A stretch of DNA of 64,000 bases from Breoghania sp. GTDB taxonomy: Bacteria > Pseudomonadota > Alphaproteobacteria > Rhizobiales > Stappiaceae. Under the pieces are notes generated by a model. The model searched no databases and had not been told where the DNA came from. It saw only the letters and a program-made list of their open reading frames with translations. Of this stretch, positions 9,905-19,909 are shown in pieces. Made by a program: the position numbers and the translations under genes. Each line of letters opens with the position of its first letter. The stretch's first letter is position 1. The DNA is taken from contig NZ_JASJAV010000003.1 in the NCBI RefSeq assembly GCF_030066895.1, forward strand, positions 248,001 to 312,000, given 5' to 3'.

Positions 9905-10887
9905 ACGTCTGCTTCCGGCGTTTGAACGAGGATTGGCCCGAGTGCTGCGGCAAGATCGAGGAAGGCGGGGAGGATCTGCCTGGCTCCGGTCATTTCAGCC
10001 GCGGCGACGATATCTGTGAGCCGGGGGTGAACGTTCCAGCCCATCCAGCGCGCGCGACCCGAAGCGATCGGGCCATGCGCCGCGCTCGTTTTGGGAACGT
10101 GGCTTGAAAAGATGAACCGGAAGTCGTCGCGGGCCCTCAGCCAGGAGGGAAGGCTCTCGTCGGCATTGGAACCGCTGGCGACAATCACCTGGCCGGAATG
10201 GGCCGTATGTTCGTCCACGACTGGCGAGGCCTCGCCAGTCAACTGTTCGGTTTCTTCCGCGATGCGGGCGCAGGCGTGAACCGTCAATCCGCGTTCGGTC
10301 AGGGCCGCGACCGTTCGATGGGCACGGTAGCACCGCTCCGTTGGAGGCGGCATCCGCCATGGCCTCGATCTGATCGTCGAGATCTTCGTCGCGATCGCCA
10401 TAAGAGGTATCGGCCAGCAGCGTTGCGATCTTCGGAAATGGATAGCAGGGAAGGAGCGTGCCTTCGGTGCTGAAGTCGCCGGTATAGAGGAAGCCTCCGT
10501 TCGGCGTGTCGAACCGGTTCCAGAGCCCACCGGGGACATAGCCCGCGCGTCCCGTTTGCACGGTCAGGCCCAACACGTCGGTTTTTCCGCGTTCGGTTCG
10601 GGCAATATATGGGCGTTCTTCGGGCGGTAGCCGTCGGGTAGGCCGTGGAACGTGCGGGCGCTGGCATAGACCGGCGGCATGCCGATCTCGTTCAGGCGGT
10701 CGAGCGCGCCGACGTGATCGACATGGGCGTGCGAAAGGATCACCGCATCGACGGTTCCGGCTTGCGAGAGGTCGGGGCGCTCGCCGCGCTCCAGTTCGTC
10801 GCCCAGATCGAGCAGCAGCTTCCAGCTTTCGATTTCCAGCAGGAAGATAGCCGTCGACTTGCGGCCGATGCCCCTCAGGGAGATCAG
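9901..10887 (-). pseudogene. MBL-fold metallo-hydrolase (exonuclease-like), frameshifted
   Basis: The di-zinc motif HxHxDH appears in LSHAHVDHVGALDRL, and later zinc-ligand regions include GGFLYTGDFSTEGTLLP and ADTSYGDRDED. The last part reads FRFIFSSHVPKTSAAHG. Overall order resembles the RNA-processing/exonuclease MBL group with an inserted beta-CASP-like region. At least two frameshifts are needed (near 10580 and 10340). No good start codon is seen: the reading frame begins at a CTG near 10887 that overlaps the permease stop, where an ATG would be expected. It is translationally coupled to the phosphatase gene. Confidence 0.7.
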
Positions 10888-12620
10888 TCGCGCCGCGGCA
10901 AAACTCCTTCCGGTAGACGGCGGCCGAAGAGAAGGTTCACCCCCATCAGCACCAGAACCAGCGCGACCATCAGACAGTTGACGGCGGCGGCAAGCGTCGA
11001 GGAGCCTACTTCTTCCAGGAAGATGATGGTCGGGCCGATGGTTCGCGCCCTGGAGGAGACCAGCAGCACGGAGGTCTGGATCTCGTTGATCGCGGTCATG
11101 AAGACGAGGATCGCAGCCGCCGTCGGCGCCGGGGCGAGTGCGGGCAGAAAAATGTCTTTCAGCCGAGCGAAGATGCCTGCACCCGCAAGCTGGGTAGCCT
11201 CATCGAGATTGAGGTCGATCTCTGTGTAGCCGTCGAGGATGGGGCGGAGCGCCAGTGCCAGAAAGTTCGACAGATAGGCGGTGAGAATCACCCAGACCGT
11301 GCCGTAAAGCTCGGTGTCGATCAGCGGCAGGAGCCGCAGGAAGGACAGGATCATCGCCACGCCGATGATGATGCCCGGAAGGGCATAGGCGAGTTCTGAG
11401 GTGAGACGCAGGATCTGGGCGACAGGGCCTTCGCGCCAGGTCAGCACGTAGCCGAGCGCAACGGCCAACGGAATGAGCACTGCCACGGTGACAAGCGTCA
11501 ACCAGAGGTTCGTGAGGAACGCCTCGCGGATGCCCTCGTGATGGAAGAGCGCGCTGGCGAAGTTCTCGAAGGTGACGGTATCGAGATTGAGCGGCTGGCC
11601 GTAGCCGCGCACAAGCGCGGTGCCGAGAAGCGCTGTCAGGGGCAGCACGAGACAGATCACCAGATAGAGCCAGGCAAACGTGTAGATCGGCGCCCACCAA
11701 CGGCCCAGAGCCATGCGGGGCTGCCGTTGGGCGGTATCGGCGCGCTGGTCGCCGCGCCGGGCTAACCATGCGGTGACGCTCATGCCGAGAACGGTGAGGA
11801 CGGCGAGCAGCAGCGCCAGCAACGCCATGTCGTTGAGCGCGGAGGGACCGTAGGAATTCAGCCGCCGATAGATCAGCGTGATCAGCGTGGAGACGTGGGC
11901 CGGGATACCGAGCATCGCCTGAATGCCGAAATTTCCGATCGACGAGACGAAGGTGAGAACCGCGCCCGCAAAGATGCCGCCGTGGATGAGCGGCAGGACG
12001 ATGTCGCGGATGACCGCGCCGCCGCCCGCGCCGTTCGCACGTGCCGCTTCGATCAGGGAGGCTGGAACGCGTTGCAGGCTGGCGCGCACGAACAGGAAAA
12101 CGAGCGGCACGTTGTAGAGACCGAGCAGAAAGACGATACCGCCCTCGAAATAAAGCGGATGGTGGGTGCCCGGCGGTAGCGACAGGCCGAGCGGTCCGAG
12201 CACGGGGCTTGCTGGGGAGAATGCCTGAATCCAGGCAAGGGTCGTCACCTGCGGCGGGATCATCAGCGGCAGCACGAAACCGAAGACCCACAATGTGGGA
12301 TGGCGCATGTCGGTGAGGCTCACCAGCAGGGCTGCGGCGGTGCCGGTCACGGTGGCGAGAACGGTCGCGGAAACCGAAATGCGGATGGTGTTGAGAGTTG
12401 CCTCCAGCACCCGGCGGTCGCCCAGTACGTCCTCGATCCGCGCCCAGTCGAAGGCGTCGTGCGGTATTAGTGCAGAATAGGCCAGACGCGCCAGCGGGAT
12501 GATAGACAGCACCCCGACGAAAATGACGAGCGCGATCAGCAGGGCGGGTTCTCCGCTCGGACGGCGGAAGAACCGAAGTGCCCGGGAGGGGCGCTTCGGA
12601 ATGTCGAGAGCAAGGCTCAT
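10884..12620 (-). CDS. Fbp-type ABC transporter permease (fused two-domain)
   Basis: An intact membrane protein of 578 residues with about 12 hydrophobic segments and two permease domains, typical of the FbpB/PhnV/SfuB group importing ferric iron, 2-aminoethylphosphonate or related solutes. EAA-like loops occur in each half (LIEAARANGAGGGAVIRDIV and DEATQLAGAGIFARLKDIFL). The start ATG at 12620 gives MSLALDIPKRPSR, four bases after the binding-protein stop. One of the few uninterrupted genes in the window, within an operon whose other components are mostly broken. Confidence 0.9.
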   Translation of the reverse strand: MSLALDIPKRPSRALRFFRRPSGEPALLIALVIFVGVLSIIPLARLAYSALIPHDAFDWARIEDVLGDRRVLEATLNTIRISVSATVLATVTGTAAALLVSLTDMRHPTLWVFGFVLPLMIPPQVTTLAWIQAFSPASPVLGPLGLSLPPGTHHPLYFEGGIVFLLGLYNVPLVFLFVRASLQRVPASLIEAARANGAGGGAVIRDIVLPLIHGGIFAGAVLTFVSSIGNFGIQAMLGIPAHVSTLITLIYRRLNSYGPSALNDMALLALLLAVLTVLGMSVTAWLARRGDQRADTAQRQPRMALGRWWAPIYTFAWLYLVICLVLPLTALLGTALVRGYGQPLNLDTVTFENFASALFHHEGIREAFLTNLWLTLVTVAVLIPLAVALGYVLTWREGPVAQILRLTSELAYALPGIIIGVAMILSFLRLLPLIDTELYGTVWVILTAYLSNFLALALRPILDGYTEIDLNLDEATQLAGAGIFARLKDIFLPALAPAPTAAAILVFMTAINEIQTSVLLVSSRARTIGPTIIFLEEVGSSTLAAAVNCLMVALVLVLMGVNLLFGRRLPEGVLPRRD

Positions 12621-12624
12621 CGGA

Positions 12625-13554
12625 TTACAGCCCGAAGATGTCGGCGAATTTGGCGCAGATCTCTTCATTGGTCTTGACCGCTTCATCGGCATCATAGCCC
12701 AGCAGCTTAATGTCCTCGACCTTCGGATAGCCTTCCTGTCCCTCGACGCCCGGCAGGATCGGCAGGTTGCCCTGCTTGGCGACCAGTTCCTGGCCTTCCT
12801 TGCTCAGCAGGAAGTCGATGAAGATCTTGGCTTCCTTGGGGTGCTTGGTGGTGGCCATGATGGTGGCCGGTTCGGTGATGAAGGAAACGCCGTCCTTCGG
12901 CGCGATGTAGTCGATCGGGGAACCGGCGACCTTGGCGCGAAGCGCGTTGGCGTCGACGACGATGCCGTATTTCGCCATGCCGGAGGCGGCCGCCTTGATC
13001 GCCGGGCCGTTGCCGCCCTCAGGCACTATGCCGAGATCGTTGATTAGCGCATGCAGGTGGTTGAGCGCAGCACCCGAATAAAGCAGCGAGGGAACGGCGA
13101 TCTTGCCGCGGTTTTCTTCCTTTAGAAGGTCGGCCCACTTCTCGACCGGCTTGGCGATCTCAGTGTTGTAGGCGATGTCGGTGGTGATTGCCTTGGTGCT
13201 GAAGAAGGTCATGTCCTTGTCGTCGGTCGCCGGGTTGTAGGCATCGACCGGGGCTTCCGGATAGGCCAGCAGGTGGTCGCCGGCCTTCAGCTCGCCGAGA
13301 TTGATGACATCGGCGACCAGCAGAACGTCGGCCTGCACCTGACCGGTCTCGATCTCCGCCCGCATGACATTCATCAGAGCGGTGGTCCCGTTGCGGGTCC
13401 ATTCCACCTTGATGTCGGTATGGGCGGCCTCGAAGGCATCGACGGTGCTTTGCGCCTGCTCCGGCGGCTGAGAGGTGTAAAGCGTCAGCGTCGTCTGGGC
13501 GTATGCGGCGGAGGAGGCGAGCATGGCCGCCAGGGTAAGGGTGACCAGTTTCAT
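12625..13554 (-). CDS. Fbp/PhnS-type ABC transporter substrate-binding protein
   Basis: The 309-residue product has a signal peptide cleaved after AAYAQ and then TLTLYTSQPPEQAQSTVDAF, the start of the Fbp-like binding fold. DVLLVADVINLGELKAGDHL, NRGKIAVPSLLYSGAALNHL and EAKIFIDFLLSKEGQELVAKQG are family blocks. Conserved tyrosine pairs that define ferric-binding FbpA are not obvious, so a non-iron ligand such as an organophosphonate or phospho-sugar is plausible. It lies between the ATPase and permease genes. Confidence 0.85.
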   Translation of the reverse strand: MKLVTLTLAAMLASSAAYAQTTLTLYTSQPPEQAQSTVDAFEAAHTDIKVEWTRNGTTALMNVMRAEIETGQVQADVLLVADVINLGELKAGDHLLAYPEAPVDAYNPATDDKDMTFFSTKAITTDIAYNTEIAKPVEKWADLLKEENRGKIAVPSLLYSGAALNHLHALINDLGIVPEGGNGPAIKAAASGMAKYGIVVDANALRAKVAGSPIDYIAPKDGVSFITEPATIMATTKHPKEAKIFIDFLLSKEGQELVAKQGNLPILPGVEGQEGYPKVEDIKLLGYDADEAVKTNEEICAKFADIFGL

Positions 13555-13592
13555 CGGTTTGTCCTTGGGTCGATATCAGGATCGGTTGGCAA

Positions 13593-14697
13593 TTACAGGG
13601 AGAGGGAAGCGTGGGAGGCGGTGGACGGTTCGGGAATGACCCAGCAGTTGCGCGTAGGGAGAAGGTGATCCGCTGGCCCTGTGTCACCGACGCAGATGCG
13701 GCGATTTTGAGGGAGAGCGGGACGGTGCCGGACGGTTCGGCCATCAGTCGGCGCGTAGGTAGGATCCGCGATAGGTGGCGCGGGTCACGTTGGCGGGGAT
13801 GCCCGTGTTGTCATTGGTTGCGATCACGGTCAGGTCGCCGGGATGGACGGAGACGCGCGCGCGCTTTCGCGGCGGCTCGCCGGGGGCGCAGCGCAGTTCC
13901 ACCGGCTGGCCGAAGAGCGATGCGGCAGCCCGGCCGTTGCCGAGCGGGCGGATGTCTTAGGCCTCCAGAACGCGGCCCTCGCCGATGAAACCGGCAACCG
14001 TTTCGCAGGTGGGCTGGCGGAAGAGGGCTTCGGGGCGGTCGAATTGCAGGATGCGGCCGTGGTTCATGACAGCCACGCGGTCGGCGAGCGCCAGCGCCTC
14101 GGCCTGATCGTGGGTAATGTAGAACATGGTCGCGCCGGAGCGCGCGTGGAAGGCGGCGAATTCCTCCTCCAGCGCACCGCGCAGGTGGACGTCGAGATTG
14201 GCCAGCGGCTCATCGAGCAGCACCACCCGGCTTTCCATCGCCAGGCCGCGGGCGAGCGCCACGCACTGGCGCTGACCACCGGAAAGGTCCGCGGGGCGAC
14301 GGTCGGCAAATCCGCCCAGTTCCACCAGATCGAGAACGTGCGCGACGCGGGCGGCGCGGTCCTTTTTCGCAAGACCGGCGATCTTCAGGCCATAGGCGAC
14401 GTTCTGCGCCACGTTCATGTGCGGCCAGAGCGCATAATTCTGGAATACGACGCCGATATTGTGCTTTTCCGGCGGGACGTGACGGCTCGGCCCCGACACC
14501 GTCTGTCCGCCGATCTCGATCTGTCCGGCATCGAGCGTTTCGAACCCGGCAAGACAGCGCAGCAATGTGGTCTTGCCGCATCCTGAAGGGCCCAGGACCG
14601 CAACGAACTCGCCTTCCTCGATCTGAAGCGAGATGTCTTTCAGGATCGGCGTGCGGTCGAAACTCTTTGCGATGGAGTCAATGCGGATTTCACTCAT
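13593..14697 (-). pseudogene. ABC transporter ATPase of the Fbp/Pot type, interrupted
   Basis: The nucleotide-binding domain is complete: Walker A GPSGCGKTTL, Q-loop FQNYALWPH, signature LSGGQRQCVALARGL, Walker B VVLLDEPLANLD and the H-loop in FYITHDQAEA. An in-frame TAA at 13957-13959 follows GRVLEA; beyond it the frame continues as a TOBE domain (DIRPLGNGRAAASLFGQPVE, VSVHPGDLTVIATND), and frameshifts near 13750 and 13640 precede a final TAA at 13593. The truncated product could in principle still hydrolyse ATP, since the TOBE domain is regulatory. The start ATG at 14697 was chosen over an upstream in-frame start because MSEIRIDSIAKSF fits the family. Confidence 0.9.
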
Positions 14698-15358
14698 GGG
14701 TGGGCCTTCCTTCGGAACTGCACAGCTGTGCAGCGCGGGGAAAGAGCTAGTCCCGGCAGGCAACACTGGAATGACGCTCGCATGACGTTCCGATGAACAA
14801 TTCCTGCCCCTAGGGAGCCTCAGCTATCGTTCAAACTGGGAAGTGGGGCGTAGGAAAACCGATATACGCAGGCTTGATGGCGGAGCTGCGCAAAGCGTCA
14901 CATGAGTGATGTGTTGGATCGTGATCCTTTTTATCGCCCGGAAAGGTGAAAGCGGCGTATTTCGAGGTGACTGGAAAGTAGTCGATATTTCAAGCACGCG
15001 CCTGCGTTGCATAACGGAAGGGACGTTCCGTCGTGACGGGCCTAGATATATAATTTATCAAAAATAAAATGAACAAAATTTGAGTAATATTTCTATAGAT
15101 GAAAATTTTATGTCGTTTTTGACAAGATTGGTGCAAGGTATATTTAGGCGACTTGATTTTCGTTGAGACGTAACGGATTCAGAATGCACTTGAGACAATT
15201 TGCGTGTGGATGAGTGATCCCAATTTCCCACAATGTGATATTCCAGAAATCAATCGGCATCTGGATCTGCGGGCTGCACATAGGTGACTTCAATCTGCTC
15301 ATATGTGCGGCAGATATTCGAGGTTGAATTGAATATCCCCTCATTCAATTCGTGAGAT
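14698..15358. promoter_or_regulatory. AT-rich intergenic leader upstream of the biosynthetic cluster
   Basis: No gene is convincing in these 660 bases. From about 15040 to 15350 the composition falls sharply in GC (TATATAATTTATCAAAAAT, GAAAATTTTATGTCG), unlike everything else in the window. A minus-strand frame at 15144-15344 shows no family features. The region separates the divergent Fbp-type operon and the biosynthetic cluster, so it likely contains both promoters and may mark foreign DNA. Confidence 0.5.
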
Positions 15359-15590
15359 GAGGCCCTTCGCACTTTTTTGCGTAAAGAGATCGCAAAAACG
15401 ACGAAGTGTTCCGTGGATAGCATAAGCGATACGGCGAGTATCCAGAATTATGGATTAACCTCTCTTGAGGTGGTCATTCTGAGCGGCAAGTTCGAAGAAG
15501 AGTTCGAGATCGAAATAGATCCGGCCATCGTCTTCGAATATCGCATCCATCGATGCGGTCTGCGCGCATTTGCTGAAAAGCGGTTTCTAG
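15359..15590 (+). pseudogene. Acyl carrier protein, frameshifted at the C terminus
   Basis: A stand-alone carrier of about 75 residues: EALRTFLRKEIAKTT, SISDTASIQNYGLTSLEVV, LSGKFEEEFEIEIDPAIVFE. The serine in LTSLEVV is the phosphopantetheine attachment site. The expected end (SIDAVCAHLLKSGF, TAG at 15588-15590) is in another frame, requiring one base after the TAT near 15540. No ATG is found in frame: a TGA lies at 15353-15355 and the first usable start is the TTG at 15377, which would delete the first helix. The carbamoyltransferase ATG follows at 15592, so the genes are tightly coupled. Confidence 0.8.
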
Positions 15591-15591
15591 C

Positions 15592-17307
15592 ATGAGCACG
15601 TCGCGGGGCCACTATATCGGCCTTTCGGTATCGGGACATGATCCGGCATTCGCGATCGTGGGGCCTGAGGCGATCTGCTATTTGCGGAGGCGAGCGATAC
15701 CTGCAGGACAAGCGGGCTTGGAGCGCGACCCCGGATCTGTCTGCGCATATCGTTCTGGGATCTCCCGGTTGTGCGGGGCTGCGAGCGAAATCATCATTGC
15801 CGGCAGCTGGCACAACCCGAAGCCCGATGTCGTAGCATCGTCAGACGTGGAGAGTGCGAGCGAGTATGCCAAGGTCCTGAGCGACAGCGATGCGCTCTGG
15901 TTGAACGGCCTGCAGCGCCGGGCCTTCGAGGCGACGGGCGCTCATCTCAGAGCCTATCTGGGCCTGCCTGCCGACACGGCGGTGCGTCGATACGATCATC
16001 ATCTCGCCCATGCGCTTACAACTGGTGTCAGTTTTGCGAACTGCGGGATGCGCTTTGTCTCGTCATCGATGGGGAAGGCGAGGTCGGGTCTGTCAGCCTC
16101 TTTAATATGCGATAGCGTCGGTTCTCCCGTCGCTGGCTGTCCTGGGGACCCGGCAGTCTGGGGGCGATCTACGCCTGGGCGACTGACCGATGTGGTTTCG
16201 ACTGGCGGGCGGGTGAGGAATGGAAGGTCATGGGGCTGGCGGCTCTCGGGCAGTCCGACGAGGGCGTGACGCAAGTGCTTCGAGATCTCGTGCGGATCGA
16301 AAACGGACGGCCCATGGCCGGTTCCGCCGAGGCGCTCGAGATGGCACGGCAAGCCGTTGCGCCTTTTGAGCGTGCGCGCGGAGACGGCGACGTGGAAAAG
16401 GCTGCGGATCTGACGGCCAGCGCACAGGCCGCCTTCGCCGATCTCGCCGATCAGATGCTCGAGGTGGCGCTGGCTGGCTCGATAGGCAACCTCCTCCTTT
16501 CGGGCGGATGTGCGCTCAATTCCGCTTACAATGGCATAGTGCGGCGCCGTTTCGGTCTCCAGGCGGTGCATGTGCCCAGTGCTCCGGCTGATGACGGGAC
16601 TGCGATCCGCGCGGCGATAGCCGCCTGGCTTGAGGACCATCCGGATCGCGAATTGCCGCAGTGCCGCACTCCCTTCCTGGGCTCGGCCGTGCGCCCCTCG
16701 GCGGTCGATGCCCTTGCCCGTAACCTTGCCGGTTGCGAGATCGAGCGGACCGGTGATGTATCGGCTCGTCGGGTCGCGGATCTGCTGGCCGCGGGCAAGA
16801 TCGCGGGCGTCATGCGGGGGAGGGCGGAGTTCGGGCCCCGGGCGCTCGGTAACCGGTCCATTCTGGCAGACTCGACCCGTGCCGACATGCAAGGACACGA
16901 TCAATGCGCGGGTAAAGGGGTGCGAGGCCTATCGTCCCTTTGCTCCGATCATTCCCGAAGAGGTCGTTGAAGACTGGTTTCTTTATGCTTAGTCCTCGCC
17001 CCACATGTCGTTTGCCCTGCCGTGGCGCGAGAAGGTGCGGGATCGGGTGCCCGCCGTCGTTCATGCCGACGGCACCGATCGGCTGCAGACGGTGAACCGC
17101 AGCGAGACCCCGTGGATGCATGACCTCGTTACCGCCTTTGCGGAAGAAACGGGCGTGCCGGTGATCCTGAACACCAGTTTCAACATCATGGGAAAGCCGA
17201 TCGTCCACGAGGTGGAAGATGCGGTGGCCGTTTTCGCCACGACGGGGCTCGATGCGTTGCTCATCGACGATCTTCTGGTGTGTAAGCCGGATGGAGGGGC
17301 TGCGTGA
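15592..17307 (+). pseudogene. O-carbamoyltransferase (NodU/CmcH family), heavily interrupted
   Basis: Enzymes of this family transfer a carbamoyl group from carbamoyl phosphate, through carbamoyl-AMP, to a hydroxyl of a natural product. Kae1-like N-terminal motif: VRRYDHHLAHALTT, the metal-binding HHxxHA. Later blocks: GNLLLSGGCALNSAYNG, GRAEFGPRALGNRSILAD, YRPFAPIIPEEVVEDWF and PVILNTSFNIMGKPIV. The coding sequence needs several frame corrections (near 15665, 15700, 16045, 16110, 16895) and has an in-frame TAG at 16990-16992. The restored length of about 570 residues is normal. Its TGA overlaps the hydrolase start (TGATG). Confidence 0.85.
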
Positions 17308-18266
17308 TGGAGAGGGACGATCTTTCCTGGGCGCTGGACCATCTGGATTCGGACAATCCGTGTGAGCGCCTTGCGGCCTGTCGCACGCTGGTTTCGCGCG
17401 GGGCGATCAACACGGCCGAACCGGTGCTGGACGAACTGGGAGAGCGGGAGGCTTTGGCGCGTGAGGTGGACATGCTGCGCTCCGCCTGCCGCTATATACG
17501 CCGGGTTCTGATTGAAACACGGGTCTTGGATGAGGTCGGAAATCCCGCCCTGTCGGAAGAGGCGGAACAGCGAATTCTCGCCGGACGCAGCTTCGATGAC
17601 TTCTACATGCTGAGGAAGGAGGAGGGCAGCGACAACCTGATCATTGTCTTCACCTGCATGGGCCAGAGTTTCGGCGTGTCGCTGGCGCTTCTGTTGCGCA
17701 TCCTGAAGCACTTCGATTGCCACGTCATCTTTCTGCAGGACCGGAACGAACAATACTATTTCGGCGGAGTGGAAGGGCTCGACGGTTCCTGGATCAACGC
17801 TCGCCCGGCTGAAACAGGTGGTCCGGAAGCTGTTGGCAAAGAAAATCTTCTGTCTCGGCCAATAGGGTGGCGGCTATGCCGCCATTCAGTTTGCGGTGGA
17901 TCTTCGCGCACGCGGGGTCCTGACCTTCGCGCTTGCCACGACGCTGGACTCGTTGTGGCAAATGGAGACCTTCGGTGCGATGCGTTGCCCGGCGGGCCCG
18001 AGAATGGGCTGCCGCAACCGCTGGATCTTGCCGTTCAGCTGAAGCGCGCCAAGCCCGTGCCGCATATCGGCATCGTTTTCGGTGCTCTTGCGGAAGAGGA
18101 TGCTGCCCAGGCAGAACGGTTGCGGCATGAGGCCGTCGAACACGTTCGGGGCGACGGGTAAGCGGAGCACACGGTCTTTTCCAAGGTGGTTGCCGAAAAC
18201 CTGCTCGATGACATGATCGCGGCCTTGTTCCGAAACAAGCCGCATGGCATGCGGCGTCCGAGATGA
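17307..18266 (+). pseudogene. Alpha/beta-hydrolase-like protein with the nucleophile codon replaced by TAG
   Basis: About 90 alpha-helical residues precede a hydrolase-like domain: NLIIVFTCMGQSFGVSLALL, VIFLQDRNEQYYFGGV, then in another frame IFCLGQ-stop-GGGYAAIQFAVDL. That segment is the nucleophile elbow, normally CLG(N/Q)SGGG(Y/F), and the serine position is the TAG at 17863-17865 (one change from TCG). Frameshifts are near 17780 and 17975; an in-frame TAA lies at 18159-18161 and the final TGA at 18264-18266 overlaps the ligase ATG. The enzyme could release or transfer a carrier-bound acyl chain; the substrate is unknown. Confidence 0.65.
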
Positions 18267-19850
18267 CTATCGAGGTGGTGGCCTTCATGGTGAGTTTCGT
18301 CGCCGAAATATCGGTGCTTGCCGAGGCCGATGCGACCGCTCCCGCGCTGCGCTTCCTGGCGCGTGGCGAGCGCGAGGTATTTGCCGCCGATCGCGGTGAA
18401 TTGCTGACGGCTGCGCGGTATCGCCGCCGGATTGGAAGCGCGCGGTCTTGCGGGGGAGCGGGCCCTGCTCGCCTTTGCCGCCGGCCCGGAATTCATTCAG
18501 ACCCTGCTCGGCTGTTTTCTCGCCGGAACAGTTGCCGTTCTTGTGCCGATGCCGCGCGCGGGAGCGCGCACGAGCCGTCTTGATCGGATCATCGAGGATT
18601 GCGGCGCGAAGGCTGTCCTGTGTTGCGAGGCGGGCCGGTCGTCTCTCGTCAGGCATCTTGCCGAGGTCGGAGTTGCATCTGAGGCGGCGATTGTCACGTT
18701 CGAGACCTTGCGAGAGGAGGGCGCTGCCTTCCGTCCTGTCTGTCTCAGGCTTTCCGGGCGCGGAGACGATGTCGCCCTGATCCAGTACACCTCCGGCTCG
18801 ACGCCTCAGCCGCGCGGCGTGCTGATCAGAAACGAAAATCTCATCGAAAACGGACGCCTGGTGGAGCGAGCCTGGCATCTCGACTATGAGACCATGCTCA
18901 ACTGGATGCCTCATTTTCACGACATGGGGCTGATGGGCGGTCTTCTCTATCCGATGCTCTGGGGGCGGAAGAGCGTGTAGATGGCGCCGCTCGCCTTCTT
19001 GCAGCGCCCCGCGCGGTGGTTGAAGGAGATCTCGCATTGGCGTGCGACCATGAGCGGCGGCCCCGCCTTCGCCTTCGAACTCGCCTTGAAGGCGGCGGAC
19101 GATGCGCTTCTGGAAACGCTGGATCTCACCGCATGGCGGCGGGCCTTTTGCGGGGCGGAGCCGGTGCCGGAAGCTCTCCTCAAACGGTTCCGCGAGCGCC
19201 TTGCCCCGGCCGGGCTTTTCGATGAGAGCGTCTTTGCCTGCTATGGCCTGGCGGAGGTGACGCTTTTCATCGCCGGGCATCCATCCGTTGCCCCCTGTCC
19301 GTTGCCTGCCGGTTCCCGGGATCTCATCCGGATCGTCGATGCGGAAACCCGCCGGCCGGTGTGTGAAGACGGACAGTCCGGCGAGATCTGGATTTCCTCG
19401 CCCTCCGTCGCCTCGGGTTATTTCGGGAATGCGTAGGCGTCCGAGCGTACCTTTCGTGCTGTGACGGAGTCCGATGACGGGGCCCATTATCTGCGCACCG
19501 GCGATATCGGCCTCGTTCGGAACGACACCTTGTATGTAACTGGACGGTTGAAGGATACGCTGGTCGTCAACGGCCACAATGTGGTCGCGCCCGACATCGA
19601 ATGGCTTGCCGGGGAGATGAATCCCGGCCTCAATCCGCTGGCGGCGGCTGCATTCGAGGGAAACCGGTCGGGCAGTGCGGTTTTGCTGATAGAGGTTAAG
19701 GACAAGCGCTCGGCAATTGAAAACATTCAGGCTTTGGAGAAGCGAATCGCCGCCAATTTGCGCGCCGAATTCGCTTTCGATCAGGTCGTCGTGCATGTTC
19801 TGGAGCGCGGCGTCCTGGAACGTACAACCAGTGGCAAGATCCGCCGATAG
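18263..19850 (+). pseudogene. Fatty-acyl-AMP ligase (FAAL), interrupted by two TAG codons
   Basis: FAALs adenylate a fatty acid and load it on an acyl carrier protein. Motifs in order: QYTSGSTPQPRGV (P-loop), LNWMPHFHDMGLMGGLLYPM, PLAFLQRPARWLKEISHW and TMSGGPAFAFEL (FAAL hallmarks), RAFCGAEPVPEALL, CYGLAEVTLFIAG, YLRTGDIGLV, VTGRLKDTLVVNGHNV and the terminal catalytic lysine in RTTSGKIRR. In-frame TAG codons occur at 18978-18980 and 19434-19436 and a frameshift near 18420. The start ATG overlaps the hydrolase stop (ATGA). The adjacent stand-alone carrier protein is the expected acceptor. Confidence 0.9.
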
Positions 19851-19909
19851 GCGGCGAGGGACGGTTATTTCAACGCGCTCCCGGCAACTTCCGGAGGGAA
19901 TGACGTCTG

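Noticed and set aside
15144-15344. Small minus-strand gene in the AT-rich leader
   Set aside because: No ribosome-binding site, no recognisable motif, and composition matches the surrounding noncoding DNA.
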